IMG/VR virus record: IMGVR_UViG_3300035228_001218
Span: 1 to 64,000 of that record
Source of the DNA: a virus
Length of the DNA: 64,000 nt
Reading direction: 5' to 3' (one strand)
Translations under genes and position numbers: made by a program
Shown: positions 15,243-24,634 of the stretch, in pieces
How the letters are laid out: the number at the start of each line of letters is the position of its first letter
Numbering within the stretch: the stretch's first letter is position 1
The notes under the pieces: generated by a model
What the model was told of the DNA's origin: nothing
The model's input: only the letters and a program-made list of their open reading frames with translations
The model's database searches: none

Positions 15243-18200
15243 TTAAATCATCCAAACATATGTGCGAGGTGGTTGGAACAACTCAACTTGTACAATTCCG
15301 AATCCACTAATTGCAATTGAACCACTTGCAATATAAGGAGCACGTGCAAATGCCTCATCTCCATTAATAAATCCGAACAACGTTCCAGATCCGGAATAAG
15401 CACGGGATCTGATGGTTGTACTAATACCATTAACATTAATTTTAACGAATGGTTGTTCAGAGAATGTGAGTAATGGATCTCCTGAAGTTCCCTGAAGTGT
15501 AAATTTGCCTGGAGTACCAAGTTCTTTTGCGGTAATTTTTTCGGATATTCTTTCTCCCGCAAACGAGAAGAGCATTTGCTTCTCGTCTGGATTGACTGTA
15601 AGAGATTCTGCTGCACCAGATAGAGTTGGGATAATACCAAACCCAACAAAATCTCTTGCTCTTGTAGTAGTTGCATTTCCACTGAGAGGAATTGTTCCTT
15701 CTCCAGTATGTGCAAATCTGACAAGAACACCAGCTTCTCCTGATGCCTTGAACAATCCACCTTGACTGACTTCTCTTGCAGTTGTATTTTCTGTTCCTGC
15801 ACCAATGAACGAGAAGAGCATTTGCCTCTCGTCTGGATTGAAGGTAACCGATTCTGCAGATCCTGATAGTTTTCTGAGTGAACCAGAACCAACATGTAGT
15901 ACGGAGATTTTGTTGATAGAATCTCCGGAGACCTTGAACAGAACTTGTTCTGTTTGTGGTACAACTCCAGTAGATTCTGATGCTCCACCAAATCCAAAGA
16001 GTGAACCAGTACCAATAATACTGCGATGAGTAGTGAAGAATACCTTGCCACTGATCTTCGTCTGAACAAATGGTTGTTCTGCGAATGTAAGTAATGGATC
16101 TCCAGATGTACCAGAGAATGTAAATGTTCCACCTTGACTGATTTCTCTGACAAGAATTCTTTCTGTACCTTCTCCTGTAAAGGAGAAGAGCATTTGCTTC
16201 TCGTCTGGGTTGAAGGTAATAGATTCAGCACTACCTGCAAGAGCAAAGATATTACCAGATCCAATGTTGTTCGGAACAAACTTCTCTGTAACAACACCAG
16301 AAATTTGAGCAGAACCAGAACCTGTGTATACACTGGTAAGATTTTCTTGACCTTCTCCAGTAATATCAACTTCAATCTGTTTGATTTCAGTAGCACTGAA
16401 GGATTCTGATGCTTCCCCAATGAAGGAGAAGAGCATCTGACGTTCATCTGGATTAAACGTTACAGATTCTGCAACACCATTAATGGCGAAGATATTACCC
16501 GATCCAATGTTATTGGGAACATATCGTACAAATACATCACCAGAAACTCTTAGGTCAGCTTGTAGTTCTGGCGATGCAGTGAAGGATTCTGATAGACCAC
16601 CAATTCCGAATAGAGAACCAGTACTAAATTCAACAATAGATGTAGTCTCTGCAATTCTCGTTCCGGTAAACGAGAAGAGCATTTGTCTCTCTTCTGGATT
16701 GACCGTAAGAGATTCTGCAGATCCAGAAAGTGTTTTGAGTGAACCAGAACCAATATGTAGTAGACTGAAGTTTGTTTTTGCTTCACCACTAACTGGGATA
16801 GTACCAGTAACAACCCAAGATGGTTGCCAATCAAAGGTCTCAAAGTCAGATAGTGGACCTCTGCGAATTTTGATTGGTGTATCAATACCAACATAGTTCT
16901 CGGTATGAGTATCTTTTCCTTCTCCAATAAAGGAGAAGAGCATCTGTCTCTCGTCTGGATTGGCAGTGAGAGATTCGGATGCACCAGCAAACTTCCTGAA
17001 TGTACCAGTACCAACAACACTTGGTACATAATGTGTCTTGGCAATACCACTGACAGGAATAACTCCAAATGGTTGCTCTGCAAATGTAAGAATCTGAGGA
17101 GTTGTATCTCCAGATAGTCTGATTTCAGTCCCGTCTTCTGGTGGATTGGCAGAGAATACTTCTTCGGATGTACCACCAAATTTGATATGTGCTGTAAACT
17201 CTGGAAGTTTTTTGGTAATTGCTTCGGAACTAATTCCGTTAGAGAAGATAGCACCACTTCCAATAAAGTCTCTTGCTCTTGGAGTTGCAGCAACACCAGA
17301 AACGTTGATAGTTCCAAATACAAAGTGATGAACAAGTACACGTTCAACCAGATTATTAACAGTGAATAGACTTCCTGTTCCTGTGTATGGAACAGTAAAG
17401 CTTTCTGCGAGAACACCAGATAGTTTGATGTCTGTGGTAATATCTGGTGGGTTGAATGATACTGCTTCTGCTGCACCATTGATTCCGAATAGTGAACCAA
17501 ATCCTGTAAATGCTCTTGCTCTTGGAGTTTCTGCAATTCCGGAAACTGGAATTGTACCTTGAGATACCCAAGAAGGTTGCCAATCGTAAGTAACAAATCT
17601 GCTGAACGGACCAGGAGATACTTTGAATAGAAGTTGTACTTCGTCTGGTGAGTATCTTCTGCTTTCTGTGGCACCACCGAATCCGAATAGAGATCCACCA
17701 CCAAATGTTCGTAGACTGAATAATGGAATCGCTGCATTGCGAACAAGAATCGGTGGAGATATATTGTTCCATTGAGGTGGAACAACAACGAATGCATCTC
17801 CAACAATCTTGATGACTGTACTTTCCGTAAATATAGAAGTATTACGAATGTACTTCTCAACCAGTGTACCCTTGAGTGAATCAAGTTGACCGAATGGACA
17901 GACAAGACCAGTAGTATCAAGGATATGTCCGTAATCTGTCAGTCCATCTTCTGTATCTGATACATCCTGATAGTCTGCGAATACTGTTGGTACAGTTGTA
18001 AATGCAGTTAATGTATAAGTTACTCCAGGATCAATTGATAATGTAGATCCTAGAGTTACCTTTGTGCATCCAGAAGACGATGTGGTATTTGTAGAAACGA
18101 CCCCATCAACATCAACACATACACTATTTGCAGAAAGATCAACGATTCTTCCATAATCAAGTTCAGGTTCGTCTCTACAGAGATCCATACTGTAAACTTC

Positions 18201-21200
18201 AGTATGCTTCTCTTCTGAAAGTTCACTGAGTTCTGGTTTCTTGGAACATAGAGTAATAGAACCAGTAGTCTCATATGCATATTGAACTCTAAGATCTCCA
18301 CCACTAACTGCGAATAGAGAACCAATACCTTCATGTGCAAGACAAATTCCTGGATCTCCAGATGTACCAACGAATGTGAAGATTGGTTCTTCGGTAGGAG
18401 GAACTGAAGTAGTAGACTCTGCTGTTCCTGTATATCCAAATAAAGTTCCTGTTCCCTTAATACCAACGGTAATACCAATCGCAGTATCACTACGGAATCC
18501 GAATAAACCATCACCTGGTTGTATTAGACTGAAGTTAGTCTTGGAATTTCCGCCAAGTTTGATCTGACCACTACCAATTTCACTAGCAAATAGTGGGGAG
18601 ATTGCAACACCACTAATATCAATAAATCCACGACCGTTATAATTTGGAGTGAATTTAACATCACCAACTCCAAAGATATCAATCTGACCGTAGATACATG
18701 CAGGTAATCCTTGTCTTGGAGTTCCAAGAATATGACCATGATCAACTAGAGGTGAAGCATTCTCTGCAACAAATCCATAATCCAGAGTAGAAGATGGAAC
18801 TGTGTATTGTGGAGTAATGGTGTAAGTAACACCAGGATCAACTGCTAAGGAATTGAGTACCTTGGTGCATCCAGTTGCAGACGTGGTATCTGTAGAAATA
18901 ATACCGTCAACATCAACACAAGAAACTGCATTCGGATCAATAATAAATCCGTAATCTGGTTCGGTGAATGGTGCAATAGAACTACAGTTGTAACTGTAAA
19001 CCTTGACTTCCTCAAGATTGTTGAATCCAAAGAGTCCACCAGAACCAACGTAATCGTATACAGTTCTTTCAACTGCAGTTTGTAGAGTGAATAGAACACC
19101 ACTACCAATCCAGTTAGGATTGAATGCAAACGTTGCTTCTCCAGTAAAGGAGAATAGAAGATCTCTTTCGTCTGGGTTAAAGGTAACAGAATCTGCAGCG
19201 CCACTGAGAGTTGGGATAAGACCATCACCAAGTATACCAACGCCAATTCCAATCTGAGATTCACTATGGAATCCAAATAAACCATCACCTGGTTGTAGTA
19301 GACTAAAGTTGGTAATGGAATCACCACCAAGTGTTTTGATGCTTCCTGAACCAAATACAGTGACATCAAGAGGAACTCTACCTTCACCAAAGATACTAAT
19401 GCCACCCTGAGATATCCAGTTAGGTGCAAGACTATTAACAGATTCACCTGTGATATCAATATGACCGTAAATACATCCGGGCATTCCGAGACGTGGAGTA
19501 CCAAGAATATCTCCAAAGTCTGCAAGAGGAGCTGCGTTCTCTGAAGTTAATCCATAATCTAAGACACTAGATGCAATAGTATTCTGAGGTCTTACTGAAT
19601 AATTAACACCCGGATCAATCGTTAGTGTATTAAGTACCTTGATACATCCAGACGTTGTTGTTTCACTCGTAGAAATAACACCGTCAACATCAACACATGC
19701 AATTGCTCCTGTGTTGATAATAAATCCATAGTCGTTTTCTGGGAAAGGAACGATAGAACTGCAGTTGTAATCGTATACTTTCTTCTCTTCAAGATTATTA
19801 AATCCGAAGATTCTTCCAGATCCAACATAGTCATATACAGTTTTCTCAACTGCAGTTTGTAGAGTGAATAGAACACCACTACCAATCCAGTTGGGATTAA
19901 AGGAGAATGTTGCCTCTCCAATAAGAGAGAACAATAAATCTTTTTCTTCTGGATTAAAGGTAACGGACTCTGCAGAACCATTAATACTTGGAATAAATCC
20001 TGTTCCGGTAATTCCAGCAGTAATACCAATTTGAGTATCACTACGGAATCCGAATAAACCATCACCTGGTTGCAACAGAGCAAAGTTCGTGATGGAGTCT
20101 CCACCAAGTGTTTTGATACTTCCTGTACCAAATACGGATACATCCAGAGGAACACTAGCTTCACCAGTAAGTTTACTAATGTATCCTCTACTTGTCCAAG
20201 TTGGATTAAACGCAAACTGCGCTCCGTTTTCTGGATCAAGATGGAACAATCCAAACGGAATAAGATTGCTAGTCGTTAAGATATTACCAAAGTCTACCTG
20301 TGGTGCAGCAGATTCTGATATTAGACCATAGTCAATAAAGTTACTAGGAGCATTAGCACCTAGACTTACATCATAAGTTGTTCCTGGATCAATACTCGCA
20401 GTTGATCCAACACGTACAATACATCCGGAAGATGTTCCAGATAATGTTCCGGATACATCTTCAATATCACTTGGATGACATATAGTTAGATAACCATAGT
20501 CTGTCTTAGAGAATTCAATGATACTATCATTGATGTATCTTTCAGTATGTTTTTCTTCTGATAGTTCAGAAAGTTCTGGTTTTCTACTAACCAGTTTAAG
20601 TCCACCAGATCCAACGAACGCATTTGTAGCGCGTTGCTGTCCATTAGATAGTGTGAATAGATCTCCAAATCCTGTTTCATGTACAAGAGTAATATCTCTT
20701 GCAGTACCTGTAACCTTACTAATATATCCGCTACTAGTCCATGTTGATACGAATGCATCATCTGTACTTGCAATCGTAAATAGAGTACCAGAACCAAAGA
20801 TTCCAATACCAATACCAATACCCGAATTTCCAAGTACAGAGGTACTTCCAACACCATCGTGCTTCGGAGAAAATACCTCTGTGCTTGTACCACCAAGACT
20901 AAGACCTTTGACTTTTCCGTCAACGATATAACCGTATACTGCCGGTGAAGTCTGTTTACCAAAGGTAAACGCAATACCTATACCTTCGTAAGTATTAGTC
21001 GCCTTCCAAGACGCTTCACTAACAACCTTAACAAATCCGAAGGATTCTACATTAGTTACATAAACAACTCTGCCGTAATCTTCTAGTGTGGCATTGATAT
21101 CTGAAATATTACCAAAATTTATTGATGGTATTACTGGAGTTGTTGTATGTGTATATGTTACTGATTTTAATCCATAGTTATCCCAATTGTTTCCAGTATG

Positions 21201-21767
21201 ATCTGGTTGGATTAACCTAAATTGTGTACCTGCTGCTCTCGCTGCAGAAGGAATTGTAATTTCTACAGATTTTAAAGTATTAAATGTAGTGTCATTATGC
21301 GCTACTACAGTATCAATAGAAGTCCACAAACTTCCATCATAATACTCTAAGTTTAAACTCTCGGCAACAGTATCGGGATCTTCCCCACCATTGAAATCAT
21401 TGCCTCTAATTACCTCAAAGGTCAGCGAAGAATTAATATTGTTTGGTAAACTAAATTCTACTGTTCTAGGTTTAGTAGTACTATTGAATTTAATATGTCT
21501 ACCAATATTAAATCCACCTGTCCATCCTGTGCCTGTACCTGAATTTGTTAAAAATGTATTTGTTAAAGTAGCATTTAAATTATCTACTGCTACAGTTTCA
21601 GTCGTAGTTACCGGAGTATTATTAAACGCTAATGAACCATAATCAAGTTCATTGTACCGATCAATGATACTTGGTTCATAAACATACGAAAAGCTGCCCA
21701 AACCCTCACTCGCAGCGCGAATGATTGATGGAAATATTCCTTGTGTATTATAGGAATAAACGGACAT
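15243..21767 (-). CDS. giant repeat-built virion protein (2174 aa)
   Basis: A 2174-residue protein built of beta repeats. Two repeat systems are visible. The N-terminal/middle part (about residues 450-1235) has units of about 258-259 residues carrying DYG motifs, GCIKV/GCTKV, DPGVxY, and a GDGLFGF block. The C-terminal part (about 1550-2080) has shorter units of 80-125 residues with a signature AESxTFNPDERQMLFSF preceded by GSGSLxxxxG. There is no signal peptide, coiled coil or catalytic motif. The last 30 residues end in IQVELFQPPRTYVWMI. It is probably a long fibrous or baseplate-associated structural protein. The ATG at 21767 lacks a clear SD sequence. A weak hairpin terminator lies just upstream. 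Confidence 0.72.
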   Translation of the reverse strand: MSVYSYNTQGIFPSIIRAASEGLGSFSYVYEPSIIDRYNELDYGSLAFNNTPVTTTETVAVDNLNATLTNTFLTNSGTGTGWTGGFNIGRHIKFNSTTKPRTVEFSLPNNINSSLTFEVIRGNDFNGGEDPDTVAESLNLEYYDGSLWTSIDTVVAHNDTTFNTLKSVEITIPSAARAAGTQFRLIQPDHTGNNWDNYGLKSVTYTHTTTPVIPSINFGNISDINATLEDYGRVVYVTNVESFGFVKVVSEASWKATNTYEGIGIAFTFGKQTSPAVYGYIVDGKVKGLSLGGTSTEVFSPKHDGVGSTSVLGNSGIGIGIGIFGSGTLFTIASTDDAFVSTWTSSGYISKVTGTARDITLVHETGFGDLFTLSNGQQRATNAFVGSGGLKLVSRKPELSELSEEKHTERYINDSIIEFSKTDYGYLTICHPSDIEDVSGTLSGTSSGCIVRVGSTASIDPGTTYDVSLGANAPSNFIDYGLISESAAPQVDFGNILTTSNLIPFGLFHLDPENGAQFAFNPTWTSRGYISKLTGEASVPLDVSVFGTGSIKTLGGDSITNFALLQPGDGLFGFRSDTQIGITAGITGTGFIPSINGSAESVTFNPEEKDLLFSLIGEATFSFNPNWIGSGVLFTLQTAVEKTVYDYVGSGRIFGFNNLEEKKVYDYNCSSIVPFPENDYGFIINTGAIACVDVDGVISTSETTTSGCIKVLNTLTIDPGVNYSVRPQNTIASSVLDYGLTSENAAPLADFGDILGTPRLGMPGCIYGHIDITGESVNSLAPNWISQGGISIFGEGRVPLDVTVFGSGSIKTLGGDSITNFSLLQPGDGLFGFHSESQIGIGVGILGDGLIPTLSGAADSVTFNPDERDLLFSFTGEATFAFNPNWIGSGVLFTLQTAVERTVYDYVGSGGLFGFNNLEEVKVYSYNCSSIAPFTEPDYGFIIDPNAVSCVDVDGIISTDTTSATGCTKVLNSLAVDPGVTYTITPQYTVPSSTLDYGFVAENASPLVDHGHILGTPRQGLPACIYGQIDIFGVGDVKFTPNYNGRGFIDISGVAISPLFASEIGSGQIKLGGNSKTNFSLIQPGDGLFGFRSDTAIGITVGIKGTGTLFGYTGTAESTTSVPPTEEPIFTFVGTSGDPGICLAHEGIGSLFAVSGGDLRVQYAYETTGSITLCSKKPELSELSEEKHTEVYSMDLCRDEPELDYGRIVDLSANSVCVDVDGVVSTNTTSSSGCTKVTLGSTLSIDPGVTYTLTAFTTVPTVFADYQDVSDTEDGLTDYGHILDTTGLVCPFGQLDSLKGTLVEKYIRNTSIFTESTVIKIVGDAFVVVPPQWNNISPPILVRNAAIPLFSLRTFGGGSLFGFGGATESRRYSPDEVQLLFKVSPGPFSRFVTYDWQPSWVSQGTIPVSGIAETPRARAFTGFGSLFGINGAAEAVSFNPPDITTDIKLSGVLAESFTVPYTGTGSLFTVNNLVERVLVHHFVFGTINVSGVAATPRARDFIGSGAIFSNGISSEAITKKLPEFTAHIKFGGTSEEVFSANPPEDGTEIRLSGDTTPQILTFAEQPFGVIPVSGIAKTHYVPSVVGTGTFRKFAGASESLTANPDERQMLFSFIGEGKDTHTENYVGIDTPIKIRRGPLSDFETFDWQPSWVVTGTIPVSGEAKTNFSLLHIGSGSLKTLSGSAESLTVNPEERQMLFSFTGTRIAETTSIVEFSTGSLFGIGGLSESFTASPELQADLRVSGDVFVRYVPNNIGSGNIFAINGVAESVTFNPDERQMLFSFIGEASESFSATEIKQIEVDITGEGQENLTSVYTGSGSAQISGVVTEKFVPNNIGSGNIFALAGSAESITFNPDEKQMLFSFTGEGTERILVREISQGGTFTFSGTSGDPLLTFAEQPFVQTKISGKVFFTTHRSIIGTGSLFGFGGASESTGVVPQTEQVLFKVSGDSINKISVLHVGSGSLRKLSGSAESVTFNPDERQMLFSFIGAGTENTTAREVSQGGLFKASGEAGVLVRFAHTGEGTIPLSGNATTTRARDFVGFGIIPTLSGAAESLTVNPDEKQMLFSFAGERISEKITAKELGTPGKFTLQGTSGDPLLTFSEQPFVKINVNGISTTIRSRAYSGSGTLFGFINGDEAFARAPYIASGSIAISGFGIVQVELFQPPRTYVWMI
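18064..20440 (-). repeat. in-gene tandem repeats, unit about 775-800 bases
   Basis: Anchors recur in register: the sequence aaaccatcacctggttg starts at 18505, 19279 and 20056 (spacings 774 and 777), and a catcc-containing anchor recurs near 18064, 18864, 19642 and 20419. All spacings are multiples of 3 or close to it, so the protein repeat is about 258 residues. Confidence 0.8.
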
Positions 21768-21790
21768 ACACTAATAAGCATTAAAAATGA

Positions 21791-21810
21791 GGATTGCAAA
21801 ATTGCAACCC
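21791..21810 (-). terminator. possible intrinsic terminator ahead of the 2174-aa gene
   Basis: An 8-bp stem (arms 21803-21810 and 21791-21798, one G-U pair) with a 4-base loop, followed on the minus strand by TCATTTTTAA. The T run is short and displaced by two bases, so termination strength is uncertain. It sits in the 84-base gap after the 471-aa gene. Confidence 0.45.
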
Positions 21811-21851
21811 CCACAAAAGATAACTAAAAACTGGGTCTCTAGTATATATGG

Positions 21852-23267
21852 TCAGTCTAGGCTGACGTTTAGAGTAACCTTAATTTGGTCACCGTTGTTT
21901 TGAATAGCGTATGGACCATTCGTAAATCTTTCTGCAAAGAAAATACTGGCATAAAGCGTCGTATCACCAGTTCCTGATAAAGCAGGAGTTGTGGTAAATG
22001 TTGATGCCGTTGGAGTCTCAAATACGGTATAATGAGCAGCAGGGATAGAGCTACTAGTACCTTGTGCAATGTAGATAACATCGCCAGGATTTAAATTGTG
22101 GTTGATTGCACTACCACCGGGATCTGAAGTGACGATAGAGTAATCATATAGAATTGCGTCATTACCGTTAGATACCTGAATGTTATCAACTAGCAATTCA
22201 CTTAGATATACACGAGGACCGATTTCACCCGTTTTGGTTTCTAGATCAATACCAACAATTGTTGTTGTCGCAGCAATACCATTTGGAGATGCAGTTTGAG
22301 AAATTGCCATACCAACAGTTAGATTTTCTGCGACATTAACTTGGAATGTTGCAGTACCAGAAGCAGCACCAGTAAGTGCTTTGTCTAGGTAAATTGCTGT
22401 TCCTGAAATACCAACAACACGAGTTTGTGCTGCAATGCCAGTACCAGTAACTCTCTGACCAATAGCAACATTGGTTGCAGAATCAACTGCAATTTCATAT
22501 GTTCCAGAAACACCAGAAGTAATCGTTGGAGTTACACTAACATCAAGAAGGTTAACGTAGTTATTACCAATAACACCTTTACAACCAGACTTAGTAATTT
22601 GAGATCCTGAAGCAACACTACCACCATCAACTACGCCTTGTAGAGTAACAGGCATGTTGTTTGCACGAGATAGATAATATCCGTAAACGCTACCAGCAGC
22701 AGAAGTGAAAGTGAAAACTTGTTCGGGGTAAGAAGCGGTAGTTCTACCTCTACCAAAGGAAACTGCAGTTGTACTCATACTTGCAGTCAATTGCTGACTC
22801 AACTCAAGATCTAGACCTTGGATATCAACAACATAGGTGTTTGTAGGAATACCAGCGCCTTCTGCATAGTCTCCTTTTTTAATATCAGCAGCGTCGTTAA
22901 CTGCAATTGAATATGTTCCAGAAGTTCCTGTAGCGGTTCTTCCTGTTGCAACTGCATTTAAAGTTGTGCCAATATCCCAACGGTTACCATTGAGAAGGAT
23001 ACCATACTGTTCGGTGAAGTCTTGATCTTCTTCAGTACGATTATTAATTACGTCTGGGTAACCCGTAGAAGGGGATACACCATAACCAGCAGAGTTGCTG
23101 GCATCATATGGTTCGTAATAATTTGCTACTGATGGAACATCCGATTCAGCAGGGGTGGTATTACTGGTGTATAGTTTTAGAACTAAGTTCCTGGGAATTT
23201 TATGAGTCGCGTTCAGTAGTGTACGTAGCGAATCAATTTCACCCTGGTCTGTGACTAGAAGTGCCAT
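21852..23267 (-). CDS. virion structural protein (471 aa)
   Basis: A 471-residue protein opening MALLVTDQGEIDSLRTLL, then LVLKLYTSNTTPAESDVP, a YYEPYDASNSAGYG segment, and later YPEQVFTFTSAAGSVYGYYL (about residues 175-195). This order (Lxx-LYTNxxTP, GYxx, xWxFTxxxGxVYGYYV) is a recurrent phage structural domain also found in short cyanophage proteins of about 150-200 aa. Here it is enlarged by inserted beta repeats that each carry SGTYxIAV...DIxxGxxxxGxGIxxxTxV, seen at least twice. Probably part of the fibre or baseplate periphery. A TATAAATA box lies 39 bases upstream. The gene is followed by a hairpin and the 2174-aa gene. Confidence 0.72.
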   Translation of the reverse strand: MALLVTDQGEIDSLRTLLNATHKIPRNLVLKLYTSNTTPAESDVPSVANYYEPYDASNSAGYGVSPSTGYPDVINNRTEEDQDFTEQYGILLNGNRWDIGTTLNAVATGRTATGTSGTYSIAVNDAADIKKGDYAEGAGIPTNTYVVDIQGLDLELSQQLTASMSTTAVSFGRGRTTASYPEQVFTFTSAAGSVYGYYLSRANNMPVTLQGVVDGGSVASGSQITKSGCKGVIGNNYVNLLDVSVTPTITSGVSGTYEIAVDSATNVAIGQRVTGTGIAAQTRVVGISGTAIYLDKALTGAASGTATFQVNVAENLTVGMAISQTASPNGIAATTTIVGIDLETKTGEIGPRVYLSELLVDNIQVSNGNDAILYDYSIVTSDPGGSAINHNLNPGDVIYIAQGTSSSIPAAHYTVFETPTASTFTTTPALSGTGDTTLYASIFFAERFTNGPYAIQNNGDQIKVTLNVSLD

Positions 23268-23305
23268 CTAAACAATCTCCGTGGGTATCTTACCTATGTT
23301 AATGT

Positions 23306-23313
23306 TATTTATA
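23306..23313 (-). promoter_or_regulatory. late promoter box for the 471-aa gene
   Basis: A perfect minus-strand TATAAATA, 39 bases before the ATG at 23267 and 6 bases past the stop of the preceding gene. Confidence 0.7.
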
Positions 23314-23319
23314 CAAAGC

Positions 23320-24045
23320 TTAGAGTGCCAGTTTCATAGAAACCATACACCTCTGTATATTTATAGCGTAAACAACTTCAAATTGTAAAAGGTCTCCAGC
23401 ATTTAATGCTTTGTTCCAAGATGAAATTGTAGTATTTATATTTTTTCTTTGGACTGAGTTACTTGTAATATCTCCTAACTGTGGTCGTTCAGTACCACAT
23501 ATAGATGCAAAATTGGGAAAATTTGCATAGTCAACTTTTCCGATGTCTAGTTGAATTTGACCATCTTGGTCACCAATGATAGTCCAAGACTGAATCTCTC
23601 CAGTAACATCTAATATCATTTCTCCTTTAATACCAGAAGACATCGGTGCAGACCCAGAATCAATAACAAAATTAATTGTTCTTGTTAAATCAGCTGTTGT
23701 GGAAAGTCCTACAACATATACCGTATCTCCTGCAGTTGGTGCAGTATTAAAGATAATAGTTGTGCCACTAATAGTATAATCAATTCCAGGAACTTGAACT
23801 AATCCATTAATAGCAACGATTAATTGCTGATCATTGACCGGAGTATATGCATCTCCTGCTTGATCAATTAACGGATAATCGGTTATGACGCCATCAAATA
23901 CCCAATTTGTAGTATTGAGAATTTCATTGCCATATTGTAGATACTTACTAGGAATCTCATAGTTAACACCTACATTGTATTTTTTCTGAGGATCAGAAAG
24001 TACATTATAGTTTGATGATTTAACTGAAATGTTATAGTTAGGCAT
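23320..24045 (-). CDS. tail/adhesin structural protein (241 aa)
   Basis: The start at 24045 forms an ATGA overlap with the upstream gene and follows a GGGAGTT SD sequence; an in-frame TTG one codon earlier is rejected. The middle carries VNDQQLIVAINGLVQVPGID followed by YTISGTTIIFNTAPTAGDTV, a beta motif (INGLxQxPxxDYTxxGxxIxF) repeated across many phage tail proteins. The C-terminal about 110 residues (DSGSAPMSSGIKGEMILDVT, SWTIIGDQDGQIQLDI, GTERPQLGDI, LQFEVVYAINIQRCMVSMKL) match a C-terminal domain widely used on phage fibres, probably a receptor-binding or knob domain. Part of a small operon with the 111-aa and 56-aa genes. Confidence 0.75.
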   Translation of the reverse strand: MPNYNISVKSSNYNVLSDPQKKYNVGVNYEIPSKYLQYGNEILNTTNWVFDGVITDYPLIDQAGDAYTPVNDQQLIVAINGLVQVPGIDYTISGTTIIFNTAPTAGDTVYVVGLSTTADLTRTINFVIDSGSAPMSSGIKGEMILDVTGEIQSWTIIGDQDGQIQLDIGKVDYANFPNFASICGTERPQLGDITSNSVQRKNINTTISSWNKALNAGDLLQFEVVYAINIQRCMVSMKLAL

Positions 24046-24380
24046 CAAACAACTCCCGGTGTTACTTCTAAGATACCTTCAATAACTCTAGTTTTTATTC
24101 CTTGTGAAGATGTCAATACAATATCATAAACATAACGTCTAGGATCTAATGCTGCTGTTGCCGCATTAGTCATTGAAATTTTTAAAATACCATTATAACG
24201 ATCAACAAACCCAACAGTAAAATCTGTAGAAGTTGTTGAATAATAACTACGACGCATCTTAGCATCTGCTGTATATCCAGTCAGATTAAGAGGAGTTGTG
24301 TTATCTTCATTCTGGATGTTAAAGGTGGCATCAAAGTCCGTTCCTTTCTCCAGTAATAGATTTAGTGGGATTGCTGCCAT
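24045..24380 (-). CDS. virion structural protein (111 aa)
   Basis: A 111-residue beta protein starting MAAIPLNLLLEKGTDFDATF, with LNLTGYTADAKMRRSYYSTT in the middle and ALDPRRYVYDIVLTSSQG then TRVIEGILEVTPGVV at the end. The order (GTxF...LTGYxxxxxxRxS...GxYxYDxxL...RVxEGxxxVxPxV) matches a small immunoglobulin-like structural protein common in cyanomyoviruses and similar to N-terminal domains of phage baseplate/adhesin proteins. It probably forms a connector for the adjacent adhesin encoded 3' of it. ATGA-coupled to the 241-aa gene; 7 bases separate it from the 56-aa gene upstream. Confidence 0.78.
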   Translation of the reverse strand: MAAIPLNLLLEKGTDFDATFNIQNEDNTTPLNLTGYTADAKMRRSYYSTTSTDFTVGFVDRYNGILKISMTNAATAALDPRRYVYDIVLTSSQGIKTRVIEGILEVTPGVV

Positions 24381-24387
24381 GATGGAA

Positions 24388-24558
24388 TCATTCTTCTTTT
24401 GTTTCTTCTTTTGAAAGTAGATCTAGAGTTTCTAAACCACCAACCAACTTAATTTTATATTCTTTCAATTTAGTAAGTTGCTCTTCTGCTTGAGCAATTT
24501 TTGCTTCTGCATCTTTGAGCTGACCTTCAAATTCAGATCTGAGAGTTACGGAATCCAT
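24388..24558 (-). CDS. small coiled-coil protein (56 aa)
   Basis: A 56-codon gene starting MDSVTLRSEFEGQLKDAEAK. The region from residue 6 to about 36 is continuous helix with Leu/Ile/Ala at heptad positions (LKDAEAKIAQAEEQLTKLKE), so a short coiled coil is likely. The C-terminus is a charged tail ending in Glu residues. The start is supported by a perfect TATAAATA box 25 bases upstream. It heads the operon 24558-23320. The coiled coil may help trimerise or anchor the adhesin proteins that follow; this is inference. No named family was recognised. Confidence 0.7.
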   Translation of the reverse strand: MDSVTLRSEFEGQLKDAEAKIAQAEEQLTKLKEYKIKLVGGLETLDLLSKEETKEE

Positions 24559-24582
24559 AATTATTAAACATGATTATAATCA

Positions 24583-24590
24583 TATTTATA
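24583..24590 (-). promoter_or_regulatory. late promoter box for the 24558-23320 operon
   Basis: A perfect minus-strand TATAAATA, 25 bases before the ATG of the 56-aa gene. Confidence 0.72.
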
Positions 24591-24597
24591 TGGTCTT

Positions 24598-24634
24598 AAA
24601 AATAATCAATTACATCTAGTAGTTAATTATTTTT
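24598..24634 (-). terminator. AT-rich hairpin after the 376-aa gene, possible terminator
   Basis: Twelve-base arms (24623-24634 and 24598-24609, one G-U pair) with a 13-base loop, the 3' arm ending in a T run on the minus strand. The stem has almost no G-C pairs, so it is a weak candidate. It overlaps the TAG stop at 24616 and lies 7 bases before the late box at 24590, echoing the terminator-promoter arrangement before gp13. Confidence 0.4.

Noticed and set aside
15248-17920. Long minus-strand frames of 399 and 456 codons inside the 2174-aa gene
   Set aside because: They are out-of-frame shadows of the repeat gene: Leu/Ser-rich, without SD sequences, and repeating with the same period as the true frame.
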